DNA of 64,000 nucleotides, taken from NCBI GenBank assembly GCA_030407085.1, contig CM059586.1:26957501-27021500 (forward strand), read 5' to 3'. Made by a program: the position numbers and the translations under genes. This DNA comes from Trichopria drosophilae (Eukaryota; Arthropoda; Insecta; Hymenoptera; Diapriidae). Shown one piece after another: positions 20,360-32,344 of the stretch (within the stretch, counting starts at the first letter, position 1; each line of letters opens with the position of its first letter). The notes under the pieces were generated by a model. It was not told the origin of the DNA. It did not search any database and was given only the letters and a program-made list of their open reading frames with translations.

Positions 20360-23150
20360 CATGTGCTCAGTGCATCCCAAAAATTTGCTCTATACTATAA
20401 GATTTGATCATTTACTATTCGATAATATACTATGGAGTGTATACTAGTAAACGTTTGTAATAGTGCGCCTACTCTATTCTAGTTTTATAATTATTATCAG
20501 GATTTACTAAATTTATATTCTCATACTACCTGATTTCCTGTACATAATTTATTACTTATATCCTTAAAATAAACATAAGACTATAATACGGTATCACTGA
20601 TAATATAACTAAAATATTATTTTACAATATAATAATAGTCTTGGTATACGTACTCAGAATATTGTCCATGATATGATAATAAACTTTGAACTTGAGAATG
20701 TCTATTTTATCATTATATTTCACCACTAAAATTATACAAGTCGTTCTTTACTATTTTATTTCATAATTATATGGAATTTTATGGTTTTTGATTATAATGG
20801 ATAATAAAATATCTTGAAATTTAAAAATCTATAGAGACTTCCTACAAAAATCGAAGTATATATTTTCAGTGCCAAACATTGACAGTTAAAATAAGTTTAG
20901 ATAGAAATAAATGCCTTAAACGAACAAAGAATTGCAATCTAATTATTTATCATTTTTCCAACATTATTACCGTTGAGGTCGAGAAACTTTTCTGCAAGAC
21001 TCAGAGTTATTTACAATTTTTTGTTGCAAGAAATTTTCAAGCGTACGATGTTGAATGATGAAATAATAACCGAGGAGTTTTTTTTATGAATATTTTGATT
21101 ATTAGAAATGTAACGGAAGTAATTTGAACCAAAAGTACCTGGAATTGTCAAAAATATCAAGAAAACTTTTGTTTTGCATCTAAAATCAACATAACCTGTA
21201 AAAAATGTCAAACGCTGGTCTCGAATAACTTATTTACTGCAGTAAGCACGAAAAAAACTGTAGAACGAATTTGATAGAAAAATACTCGTGTTTGATTATT
21301 CGATTCATAAAATTCAAAATGTCGAATACAATCTGGATGGTAAAAACATTACATTCGCCAAAAATTAATTTAAAGCAGTATATTCATCATAGTTTTATCT
21401 CTCAAACATAGATTCTTTCGTTTTCAGTAGTTTATGTGTACTTGATTATGTTTAGGGTGATTTTAGACTAAAAACTAAAAATCCTTTTATCAATTTGGAA
21501 AATGTTATGTACAATTGGTTAAAATCCGAAATAATTTTGGTTACATTTTTAATATAAAAAAAAACATTCATAAAAAAGAAATTTTTTATTTTCGATGTTT
21601 TTTTATTTAAAAGCTGCTATTTTGGTTCTAAAAATCTTTAAATATAATTTTGACTGGTCAAATCGAAAAAAAAATAGATAGTACATCCCTAAATCATAGT
21701 GTCATGTAGTGTGTGTTGAGTTCAATGAGCACATAGGCTAGGCTCCCTGTCTTTTAACTATTATTTTAAATAATATTCTATTATGATTTTTTTCTTCAGG
21801 TATTTAAACGTTTTCCGTCACTCGTACTGGTTGCATATTCACGTAGACATAGTGGAGGAAGACATCAGTTTTTATTTCTCACTGCTAGTGGTGGCCATGA
21901 AGAGAAACGATAAAATAAGCGAAGGAACAGTCATAATGTTTTACTAAAAGACCTAAAACAGGGAACTTACTGTGATAGGGAAATAATGCTCCGGCGTTAA
22001 AACCACAGATTGCTACAGGTACTTTAAGGTAAACATCTATATTTGTCATAACAGGTTAAGAAACATAATAAAAGACATGGATTGCGTTAAAATAAAATTA
22101 TAAAATATATTACAAAATATACATTTTAAGAGGAATTTAAAATGACCGACAATAGTTTCGAAGACAAATATTTGTGGAAGAAGAACACATGCTGATAAGC
22201 ACTACTTGATCGACGTACAATAATTACATTTTCGGACTGTCAGGATCCATGCAGCATTCCCTAGACCGAGAATAATATGTCGAGGATGGGGGCCTCCCCA
22301 ACAACAGAAGGGCGTAATGCAAGTGTGGACGCAGGAACGGTCCAACATTTTATCCAGGAAGATAAAAGCTTCATTAGTAGACGTATTCGGTGATGTTTAA
22401 TTAAAAGATATCAACGCAAGTTTCCACTAAAATTAATTCATGCAAACCAAATGTGACGAAGATTTTTTGCATTTAATATTCGCGTTTTATAATGTTAAAA
22501 TTACTGAGATTCCAAAAATGTAATGGGAAGTAATTGAATGTAAAATAATTCCACTTCACGTTTAAATCAATAAATAATATCGTCGTTGCATAAGAAGTTC
22601 AAAATAGCATTAAAACGTTTCTGGACAGTAACTTAATGCACAAGTAATAAATGTAATAAATTAAAAATTAAAATGATTAGCATAGTCAATGAAAAAAAAT
22701 GTTACAAAAGATGTTACCAAGATTACATGAATTTAAATGTCAAAACGGTTCTAGAAATATGAAATGGAAATAGAAAAACAAAACCATTCATGAATGAATA
22801 AACAAAGGGACATACATTCAAATATTTCAATAAAAACTAGTATCATGTTGATAACAGGACGATCTTTTTCTTCGTTATGAATCTTTCATTAATATTTTTC
22901 TCACCCTTCTAACCATCAAACTTTTTATTCACGAAACTGCACAGTTTAAGATAATCAATCTTAGTATAATTGAACTTAAAAAGTCCATTGTAAAAGTTTT
23001 CTTGTAAATTTACTGCGTTACAGAATCATGTTTTATTGACGATTCTAAAATGAATTTCTTCTTTAATTTCTTCTTTGTTTTTAGAGGGGGGGGGGGGCGG
23101 AGGGCTCCTTCCTTTTAATGAACTTCATGATGAAATATACTATTCTACAC
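20360..23150. other. A+T-rich stretch, no gene seen
   Basis: No gene is recognisable. A slightly G+C-richer patch at 22235-22345 has no clear identity. A run of twelve G residues on the plus strand is at 23086-23097. Confidence 0.5.
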
Positions 23151-23156
23151 GAAAAA

Positions 23157-24095
23157 TACAGGAACACGTATTTTGAAATTTATAGTAAACGAATTTTTTG
23201 GATTTTCTACGAATTCCTTAAGATTTGTCAAAAAAATTTTTGCAAATGTCGTATTCAAAGGCTCGGAGTATTCTCAATTTTCAAACTCTTCAGTTGTGTC
23301 TGGGATTATTTTCTTGTATTTTTCATACTTTTAGAAGTATGTCTAGAAAAATGAAAAAATGTCGATAACCAAAAACAATATTTCTAAAATTATTTTTAAA
23401 AAACAAAAACATTTTTTGTCACAACGCTACCTTATAGATTTTTATATTTTCATTTGTAACTAATAACATGTAAGGGAATTTACTAAGAGGAACTAAACGT
23501 AGCGTAAAGAAATGAAAAATCATCGGTACAAAAATTTATCTAAGAAATACAAAAATAAAAAATGTTCTATTACAAATTATCGAGGTTACAATAAACAGAA
23601 TTATTTTAAGAAAGGTGTCCATTTTTACAAATAATTCATATAGCTTCTTGATATATCCATGAAATAGTATTAAAAATTATAAAAAAATACGCAAGGAAAA
23701 ACTAGAATGAATAAAAGCCGCGTATTTTAAGAGATTAAAAAAAATTGAAAATAGTTGTTTTTCTCCTCAGAAACAGAAATATACAAAATAAAATGTTTGT
23801 GGTAAGTTGCACGTATGATTATCTATAAATCCTGAAAATTTGGAGAAAAAAAATAAGTTTTTTTGAAATAAATCGAATTATTATTTTGATTATCGACATT
23901 TTAACATTTTTCTACCCATATTTTACAAAATTTTGAAAAATGTAACAAAATGAGCCCAGACGCGACTGAAAAGTTAGAAAATTATAAAATTCCGAGCCTT
24001 TGAATAATGAGAATCCTTTTTTTTCAAAAATCTTAAGTAATTTGTAAAGAATCAAACAAATTTATTTACGAAAATTTAAAAATACACAGGTTTCT
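23157..24095. mobile_element. Long foldback element with ~230-bp arms
   Basis: The left arm, about 23157-23392, pairs with the right arm, about 23868-24095. Shared words are ATTCAAAGGCTCGGA, then TTTTCAGTCGCGTCTGGG (left TTCAGTTGTGTCTGGG), then AAAATGTCGATAA. The arms are diverged, so the insertion is old. A spacer of about 475 bp has no coding frame. The element ends only 120 bp before the next foldback. Confidence 0.7.
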
Positions 24096-24215
24096 TAATT
24101 TGTTTAAGTAGAATAATATATTTTATCATGAAACTCAGTTTTAACCTGCCATCGGTCTGCCTACATGATACGTTTCCTATGGATGTTGCAGAAACTAGAT
24201 TTCCGTTTGCACCAT

Positions 24216-25106
24216 CGCACACTGTTTTGTCAATAAGGCTTCACGCGCATTATTTTGGATCGATCAACCCCTGGCGAATTTTGAACCGATCTTAATGTTT
24301 TTTTTTAAATATTCAGGAGTATTTGTAGAATCATTGTTGAGGGCACGTAGACGATATTATAATTTTTCGAAGAACAATGCTGTCTCAAATGCGCCATTTT
24401 TTAACGATTGCAAAAAAAATTCATTGGAGCATGCAGTTCTCAATGAAATTCAGCTTACGAATACTTAACTTCAACGTGGTTTAAGGTGTTTTTTGGAGAT
24501 TCCATTATTGTACAAAAATTGACGGATTAGGTTCTTGAAGAAAAATTTCACATGAAATAACATGTAACAGGTTGAAACACAATTTCTTCACTGTTTTTAT
24601 ATATCTTTACGTTACAGGCTTTAGACTAATACAGTGGCATATTAATTGGGGTTGTGAAACATGTAACTATATTTGTTTCTACGAACAAAGTTACACTCAT
24701 AAGTAGGTTAAAAAATTATCATATTTTCAATTAAAGTGTTGGTTTTATTATAATAAATTAAAACTTAGATAAGACAAACTTCAATGAAACTTAGTATCGG
24801 ATTAAAAATATATTTATAATAAGAGTGTATTAATTTCAATAAATGGGTCTTAAAATTAAGAAAGTAAGCTGAATTTCATTGAGAACTGCATGCTTCAATG
24901 AGTTTTTTGCAACCATTAAACAATGACGCATTTGAGACAGCATTGTTCGTCGAAAAATGAAAATATCATTTATGTGTCCTTAACGATGATTCTACAGACA
25001 CTCCTAAATATTTTAAAACAAACCCCATCAAGATCGGTTAAAAATTCGCCAGGGGTGATCGATCCAAAAAAATGTCCGCGAAGTCTTATTCACAAAACAG
25101 TGTGCA
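24216..25106. mobile_element. Long foldback element with ~243-bp arms
   Basis: Arm 24216-24458 and the reverse of arm 24864-25106 share long blocks such as GCACACTGTTTTGT, TGGATCGATCA.CCCTGGCG, AACAATGCTGTCTCAAATGC and GCATGCAGTTCTCAATGAAA. The block AGTTCTCAATGAAATTCAGC is perfect in both. The spacer is about 405 bp of A+T-rich sequence with no transposase. Divergence is moderate. The frame at 24923-25198 simply runs through the right arm. Confidence 0.8.
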
Positions 25107-25545
25107 TCAGCTCTCTATACTTGTTCATGTATTTTAGTTACTGCTTCACTCCTGCAATAAAATATCTTCATTTTGCCGAATACTTTATTTTTTTGTGATC
25201 GCCACTACTTCCCAGGTGTTTTACAATCCCAATATCTACAATAGGTTATCTGCAGTATAGTTTACAGAAGTACTTATGTTTAATAAGTATGCATCTTCTT
25301 AAAAATGTAATGTGCGATAACTTAATAAGTGCAACTATGATTAAATGTGATAGTTATAGGTAAGCGTAATAAAGACAACCGCGAAAGTATCTAGCAGAAA
25401 CGATACAAGATAAGCCAATATAATAAATTAAAAAGTGTCCAAATAAGAGTTGGCGTATATTGCCGATATCATCATCAACACTTGAAATCAGTTTACTTAA
25501 CTAATTAATCGCGTTTAGCTAATTCCAAGGGACAATTACCTTAAT
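25107..25545. other. No gene seen
   Basis: A+T-rich sequence between the foldback element and the G+C island. No motif is recognisable. Confidence 0.5.
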
Positions 25546-25549
25546 GCAC

Positions 25550-26110
25550 TGTGGTAAAAATTAAGCATCCAGTTTTTTCTCGGATCTTGCGGCACGGCTG
25601 TACCGAAGGGTCGACCGGCTCGACCGAAGGGTGCGTAGGGTTGGTCGTGGGGCTCTGCAGGGAAGGTTGGGCTGAGGGGTGTGGGGCGTCAAGTGGGTGA
25701 CGCAGCTCCAACGCCCGGATGCTGATATTGTATATAGCGGTAGGGAAGTACCATAGGTACCGTACACTCGGTTCTCTTCGTCTGCAATATCGATGACTGC
25801 CACCCACAATCCAAGCTGTGGACCTTGGATGCCCGACTGGTATGGATCGACGGCAATGGTCCCTGCACGAAGCCCATAAAGCCCCATCCGTTATCGCGCG
25901 CATGCAGCATTTACGAAAATATTGCCGGGTGCCGAAGTAAATTACAGAGTAGCACAGTTACGCAAATAAATTGCATGATTAACAATTTGATAATTCGACT
26001 ATGAACGTACTCCTGGAGATGACATTTCAGGGCGCGCGAGCCAGCTAAAATGATGGTCGGTTGGGGGTCGTGGGAAAACTTGGTGACGGCGGGGAGTTCC
26101 CGCTTCGCCA
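25550..26110. other. G+C-richer island, unexplained
   Basis: Abrupt composition change with three overlapping minus-strand open frames of 73-120 codons, none with a known motif. The longest is rich in Pro, Ser and His from the degenerate repeat CGACCGAAGGGT / ACCGAAGGGTCG (about 25603-25630). It may be an unannotated non-coding exon, a regulatory element or an inserted fragment. Confidence 0.35.
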
Positions 26111-26544
26111 CCAGACGCCGAAAGAATTTGGAAGTTTAAGAAAATGCTGAAGAACTTGAATATTTACCTCTAATATACGCATGTAATACTCAAGATCTAA
26201 GAAATTTATGTGATGATAAACAAATCTCTTTTGATCTTGAACTTGCAGGTGTACTATAACACTGCGAGTGTTGTTAGCTTACAACGATTCTGACTCGTAG
26301 GGCGTTCAGTCAGTGCCATCATATTGAAAGTGTTTTCAAACTAATTTGGTATGAGAAAATACGTGTACTACCGTCTCCGAGATCCTCAGTCTTAAGCTGA
26401 ATAACAAGAAATTTCGCATATAAACCATACAAAATTGGACAGAAATTATCCATCTGAGGAAAAAGAAGCGCTTACCAAATTTTGGGACGTCATTTTTTTC
26501 CATAAACACTATATATATTCAAATAACTACTTGTGAGATAGTGT

Positions 26545-26660
26545 AATAGTACTTTCGGTCCTAGGCCATAAAGTTCAATTTTACAGACCGAGTGGAGATT
26601 GTGCGATACTCAATTTTACAAACCGAGGTCGTAAAATTTTACGGCCGAGGAGCGAACACT
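26545..26660. repeat. Hairpin with AGTACTTTCGGTCCTAGGCC arm
   Basis: The left arm AGTACTTTCGGTCCTAGGCC, then TAAAG, pairs imperfectly with the right arm, reverse-read AGTGTTCGCTCCTCGGCC then GTAAAA. Inner words AATTTTACAGACCGAG and AATTTTACAAACCGAG are direct copies. It lies directly beside another hairpin, as at 2516-2845. Confidence 0.55.
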
Positions 26661-26775
26661 ATTTTTTGATACACTGTTCGCAAAAGTAGGCACTTTGCCG
26701 ACTGTTTTTAGTCCGTAAAGTGCAGAGATCAGACCGTAAAATCACACTTTACGGACACGTGTATCAAAAAGTATG
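26661..26775. repeat. Hairpin with TTTTTGATACAC ends and CCGTAAAGTG core
   Basis: TTTTTGATACAC at the left pairs with GTGTATCAAAAA at the right. Inside, GTCCGTAAAGTG pairs with CACTTTACGGAC, with a further GACCGTAAAATC between. The build closely resembles the hairpin at 2516-2707, where the repeated word is GTGCGTAAAGT. Confidence 0.6.
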
Positions 26776-26779
26776 TTGT

Positions 26780-27980
26780 AGTAACGTACATTTCCCAAAA
26801 TGGGGAAAACGTTGTCTTTTTATCTCATATTTTTGAATTTACTATTATATATCAAAATTGACTTCTTTATAATAATAAGAGCCCTTCCATTACAAGCTAA
26901 CAACCAGGAATTTTTAGGTATACGAACTGCAAAACCATGTACTTTTGTACAAATTCCGTTCTAAAGATAATAAGTATTACATTTTAATTATATTACACTT
27001 ACATCTCGGAGTCAGTATTATTCTATTTACCTAGCAACATTTCATACCTCTACCACAGTGTTTATTTACTTCAATGCGAATACATCGAGGAGGAATTTAT
27101 TTCACCTTCGGCACTAGTACTATTAGGATGTTTCTGGACAAACTGATCCGCTAGGCGGCTGCAGTAGACATTGGTACTGTCATGGCTGCTCAATACGACA
27201 CTTGAATGTAACACGAAAATGTAGATTATCTTGAACCATGTTTCTTAATACCAATTCCCAATTAAGTGCTTTATGCAAGTTTTAAACCGAATAATAGATT
27301 TTACATATTTTATAAACAAAAATTGTAATCGCTGATAATGAACTGTCTTCAAGATATTACTCATATACTTCGTAACGATGATTGTCAAAAATATACTACA
27401 GTTATACGATAGTTTATGCTGTACCCCACATCAGAGTACAAGTTTACATTCTACTTCATTGAAAATTTAGCAGATCTCAACAATCATCGTTTTCACTAGA
27501 ATGAACTGAAATTTCCCTCCAAAAATTTTGAAGAGTAAGATAAAGCAAATACCCAGAGACCATTAATTTCTTTTTTGAAATAATTATTGAGAGCCATTGA
27601 ATTTACTGTAACATTAATCGTTATCTGTTGCAAATGAATTGAGCACTAGTGGTAAATACTCTGATACTTTCTAGAAGAATAATTTGAATCAATTGACTCA
27701 TAATTGCAACAGTGAAATGCTGGAAACTTAATGGTCATATTACTGAAACATTTATTTTTAGGATTTACGCTGTATTAACATCAAACATTTTAATACAATA
27801 TGCTAGAGTTAGTATCAGTATCTGATTCAACAAACTACGTTGCCAATACATTTCCAACCGTCCTGAACGCTAACTGAGACAATGGTTACCTAACGCCATG
27901 ATTATGGGTAATTCGTATTACGTTAATTTGATTGACTTTGCCACTCTGACACCTGTAACAATGAATGGGTATTGTATTCC
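26780..27980. other. A+T-rich stretch, no gene seen
   Basis: No coding motif, RNA gene or bounded repeat is recognisable. Confidence 0.5.
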
Positions 27981-28596
27981 ATAGGTCAAGTCCAAGAAAA
28001 TCTTCCAGGATTTTTTGTATTGAGGTTTCGTACTCGAAAAATGATTTTTATTTGCTGTTTTTGCTGGTATTTACAGAATGCTACAAAATGTTATGCTTTT
28101 TTTGCTGCATAATTTAGTACTACTGTTACTCTTCAAAATGAGCTATTAGTCGACTACCTAGGAAATTTTCTCACAAAGTTGCAGCTATCTTAAATTATGA
28201 CATTTATCCCAATTACCTTACGAGGTTCGCGTTACCCGACATTTCAGGAGTTTGCAAAAGCAAATTATCAAGTAGAAATGTTTTTGAGATAAATATCATA
28301 GTTTAAGATGGCCGTAACTTGTGAGAAATAATTTTAGGTAAGCCACTAATGGCCCATTTTGAAGGGTGAGAGTAGTGCTAAATAGTGCAACTAGAAAAAA
28401 AAGCCACAAAAGTTTATCGTATTCTGTACATTACCTCGAAAATAGTAAACAAGTTTTCGTGTACATAACCTAAAATATTTCAAAATCCTGACTTGATGAG
28501 CTGATTTTGACGCCTGATTTGGACTCGTAAAATTACTTCAGAATCCATCAACATCTTCTCCACCACATCCATGACCTGCTTTTTTGTAGACCTGTG
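27981..28596. mobile_element. Foldback element, family shared with 60.8 kb
   Basis: The left arm begins near 27981 (ATAGGTCAAGTCC). The right arm ends at GACCTGTG (28596). Paired blocks include CTTCAAAATGAGCTATTAGT on the left against CTTCAAAATGGGCCATTAGT reverse-read from the right. The right-arm stretch ATGGCCGTAACTTGTGAGAA and the block TTTTTTGTAGACCTGTG recur at 61253-61459. The left arm lacks about 70 bp present in the right. No protein is encoded. Confidence 0.7.
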
Positions 28597-31330
28597 TAAT
28601 CTGTTTATTCATACCAATCTAACCGATGCCGTCCTTACAAATTATTATATCTTATTACAACATTTTGTCTCAAATCTTTCATTTTGTACTCAATATTATG
28701 TAACTATATTCTACTAATACCTTGTAATTTCTTGCTGTTGAATCTGCCTCGAGGTAATGTGACAAGGCAGGAAATAAATCATACATACATACAAAAGAGT
28801 ATGTTTAACCATAACACATACGTGAGCTAACTCACCGGCATTACTTTTCGATAGATTGATGGAATAAGTTGCATGGACTCTTGTCATCTCAAATACATTT
28901 TTTTTTTACACAATTTGGCATTTTGAGTGTATTATACCGACTTTCAGGACCGGGTAAATAGGCGATAAATAAATAAATCCAGCACCTATAACCAAAATCA
29001 TCAAAAACCTAGGTCCCATGTAGGTGTCGTCAGGTTAGATTAGGATAATAGGCAGTGAGGGTTGTGGGTGGGGGGGATGTGCCCCCGAGCTCGTGTTACG
29101 AATTACACTTGGAGTGGTGGGGGTAAAATGAATGTATATATACTTTGACGTACATTATGGATAGTTTCAGGACGGCCATGGAATCGGCGCTAGAAGATAT
29201 TTATAAATAAATAAATATGTTTGTTTATTATTTAACATATATTTATCTTCCTGTTCATCATTATCATCATTAAAACGTCCTGTTGCCGCAAGCGGAATCC
29301 TCTTGCCGAAATTGGAAATCCTCTTGTAAAAGCGGACACTTCTGTGACCTGAGGAGGCCGTGAGGATATCCTCAGCACGATGTGCTGTATGGGTATGGCT
29401 TCTTCCTAAACCGGAAACATAAAAATCTCCCTTCATTATACATTTTTATTGAATAATATAAACTATGGAATGAAATGTTACTAATTACATTTTATATCAT
29501 AGTTTTATAATAATATATACATTATATTTAACATATTGTCATACTGTTATTTAATAGCGAGTCATAACCTAAAACAAACGTTGTTGTTATAAATTTTACC
29601 ATCTCATAAGATAATTCAAGAAAAAACTTTTATCGATCGAAAATTTGGAATAACTTCTGAAAAATTTTACTGGACAATTCTTACTTTGAATATATTACAT
29701 CGCAAATATTTGAGAGTTGCATATTTCCAAATATTAATGACAAATTTTATAATGCTAAACGGTATAATATTCAATATAACTTTTCTGAATGTGTGTGTAA
29801 TTCCTAGATGGTTACTAGAAATAAAAACAATATTAATGAAAATTAATAAGAAATGATACAATCGAAAAATCAGAAAAGTAAAATGGGTTTAAAAACAAAT
29901 ATGTCATTTATATTTATCGATAAACTTTAATTATGCATTTTATACGCATTTGCTTAATGATGCAAAAAGCATAAAAAAGTAGACCAATAATAAATTGTAC
30001 GCTATTTTCGAGTAAAATGTACTATTCTAGAACTTCGTTACATTAAATTTCTTCGTACCTTAAAAAAAAAGAAAACATTCAGTAAATAAACATTGAGCAG
30101 GAAGGTGCTTTTTCAAAACCAGAAAATTTAGGAGATGCAAATGAAAAATAAATCGGCCATTTATCAACATTAAATTAAATTATTAATAATACTGAAAAAC
30201 TACTCAAGGAATGAATGTATTAAAAGTTCATTATGCACTATCCGAAAATTACGAAGTTTTGCAATCCGGTCCACCAAGTATTTGCGGAGTCTGCGGAGTG
30301 AAATCAGGGATGAATATATCAAAAGGCACGTAGATCCACGGTAAACTTTTTCAATTTCATAGACTCGGATCAAGAACACGTAAGTGATCTTAAGTTTTCT
30401 TGCTCTTAAATATTTCTCGACAGGCAAGCTATTGATAAATGTACTTTGAATACGGTACTAGAAAGGCGCAGAGACGGGAATTGAGCCTGTGAGATTTGGA
30501 GAATATGAAAACCTTCTCGAAGTTTGAAAACTGCATTTATATTCGTGCTTTATGTTCTGATTTTTGTTTGTTTTATAATATATCGATACAGATTGTTGAT
30601 AAAAGTTATTGTGCTATTTCATATGTTAGATGTATTGCATATAAATTGATTATCAAAGGAAATAATGGTATGCACATAAATGGAATTATCTATCACTTCA
30701 TCCATTTTAAAAGGCGCAGTATTAAATTTGATTTCTGATGAATTTTTCCATTTCTGAGAACTTTCCATTTCTAAGAAATTTTCTTTTCTAAGAATTTCTA
30801 GATTATTTCTGTGAAATATGCACTATCCACACATGCCACTAAAACGCGGAATTAACAAATTGAATAAGCATATTGCGCAGTATTTCGCAGAAAGCGTATT
30901 CAGGATATAAGTCATGAAAATGAAAATGGTTGAAACCGATTTCACACTAGGATTATTATAAGAGAGTGTTTAATGGAAATATTAATTCGGTTATTTCTCT
31001 TCAAAAGAATAGACTGAAAAATGTTTATTAAATTATTAAACGCAATCTACGAAATAGAAGTGTCTCATTACAAGTTATAAGATAGTCACGAACATAAAGG
31101 TAAATGTCGGGAAAATAAGCCAGGGTCGTGAGTTCGTACCGATTTGTTGACAATTTTTTTCTTTTTATTGATTTATTTTATGAAAATTAAGAATCATTCG
31201 TCATCATGTTATCATCCTATACCAATCCTTTGAATAATTCTTCTCTAAGAAGCACTACGGGACCCTTTGGTTCAAAGATAATAGAATAAGTTTAAAAATG
31301 TTTTAATTTAGACTGTACATGGAGGTTATG
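28597..31330. other. A+T-rich stretch, no gene seen
   Basis: No gene is recognisable. A G-rich patch (GGGTGGGGGGGATG) lies at about 29065. A possible tRNA-derived piece is listed separately at 31118. Confidence 0.5.
31118..31160 (+). repeat. B-box-containing SINE-like fragment
   Basis: GGGTCGTGAGTTCGTACCG resembles a tRNA T-arm/B-box. The following GTTGACAATTTTTTTC parallels GTGAACAATTTTTCG after the B-box at 43775-43727 on the minus strand, suggesting one tRNA-headed SINE family. No A-box is visible here. Confidence 0.4.
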
Positions 31331-31331
31331 A

Positions 31332-31851
31332 AATTGAGGGGAGGCACCACTTTCAAAATCAACTCTCTGAAATACATCTTTAAAAATGTTGAAAACAGTA
31401 TTTCTTTAGTAATTTTTGACGAACAATTCGGTGGTGAATAAAAAGTGTGCGAAATTTGTTTGATCAATAACAAAAAAAAATTTGTTTATAGAACAAACCA
31501 ATTTTTTTAAGGGAAAAACATTTTTTATTCTAGCACCACTGAATTCCACGTTAAATTTTACTCTAGAAATAATTTTTTGACCCCTACATTTAAGCGCGAA
31601 CAAAAAATATGTTGTTTCGTAAAAATGTTTCTAAATTTTTCTAAATTAATGTAAAAATTCAAAAAGTTTAGGGTGAACATAAAAACACATTTTTCAAAGA
31701 ATTACGTATGGATTTTAAAAAATTCCATTTTTTTGGGTCGAAAACATATTTTGCACTTTTTATTCTAGCACCACTGAATTCCACGTAAAAAATGACTGAA
31801 TATAATTTTTTCAAATTTTTTGAATATAGAGGGTGGTGCCTCCCCTCAAAT
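31332..31851. mobile_element. Inverted-repeat element with TTGAGGGGAGGCACCAC ends
   Basis: The ends AATTGAGGGGAGGCACCACT and, reverse-read, ATTTGAGGGGAGGCACCACC match over about 20 bp. Inside, TTCTAGCACCACTGAATTCC is present twice in direct orientation (about 31528 and 31761). The word GCACCACT is shared with the terminal repeats. There is no transposase. Target duplication is not clear. Confidence 0.7.
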
Positions 31852-32344
31852 CGTGGAATAAATAATCCTGGGGACTTTTAGAAAAATATTCATCAAAACA
31901 GAAAATTAAACGAGTTTCCTTAAACATTTTTTACGTAGTGCCATTTTCTCGAGATAAAACAAATTGAAAAAACATCATATTATTTTATTAAAAACTGAAT
32001 GTAAAGTATTAGTAGAAGTATTTGTATAGAAACATTAGACAAAATCACGAAGGTACAATCAAAGCTTACATGATTAACTTTCGATCACACTTTGTAATTT
32101 TTTCCTGTGATCATTTTTATAAATATGAGAGCCAATTGAAAATGTAAACAAAAATTTAAAAAAATGATTTTAATAAATGGACCACAGTGCAAAGACAAAT
32201 AAAGACGCGGAAATGAAACGAATGTGACTGCGAAGCTGAAGGTTTCTTGTTTATTTTCCATATTTTATTATTTCTCTACATTAATTTGGCGATGAGTAAT
32301 TAAATTTCTACTATAGCCAAAATTCTGAAGGAGCGATCCCATAC

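Noticed and set aside
23118..23354. A 78-codon frame after the poly-G run
   Set aside because: It runs through the arm of the foldback element and is A+T-driven.
28740..29040. Telomere-type TTAGG array suggested by GGTTAGATTAGG and TAGGTTAGGTT words
   Set aside because: Only isolated words occur here and at 34430; there is no tandem array.
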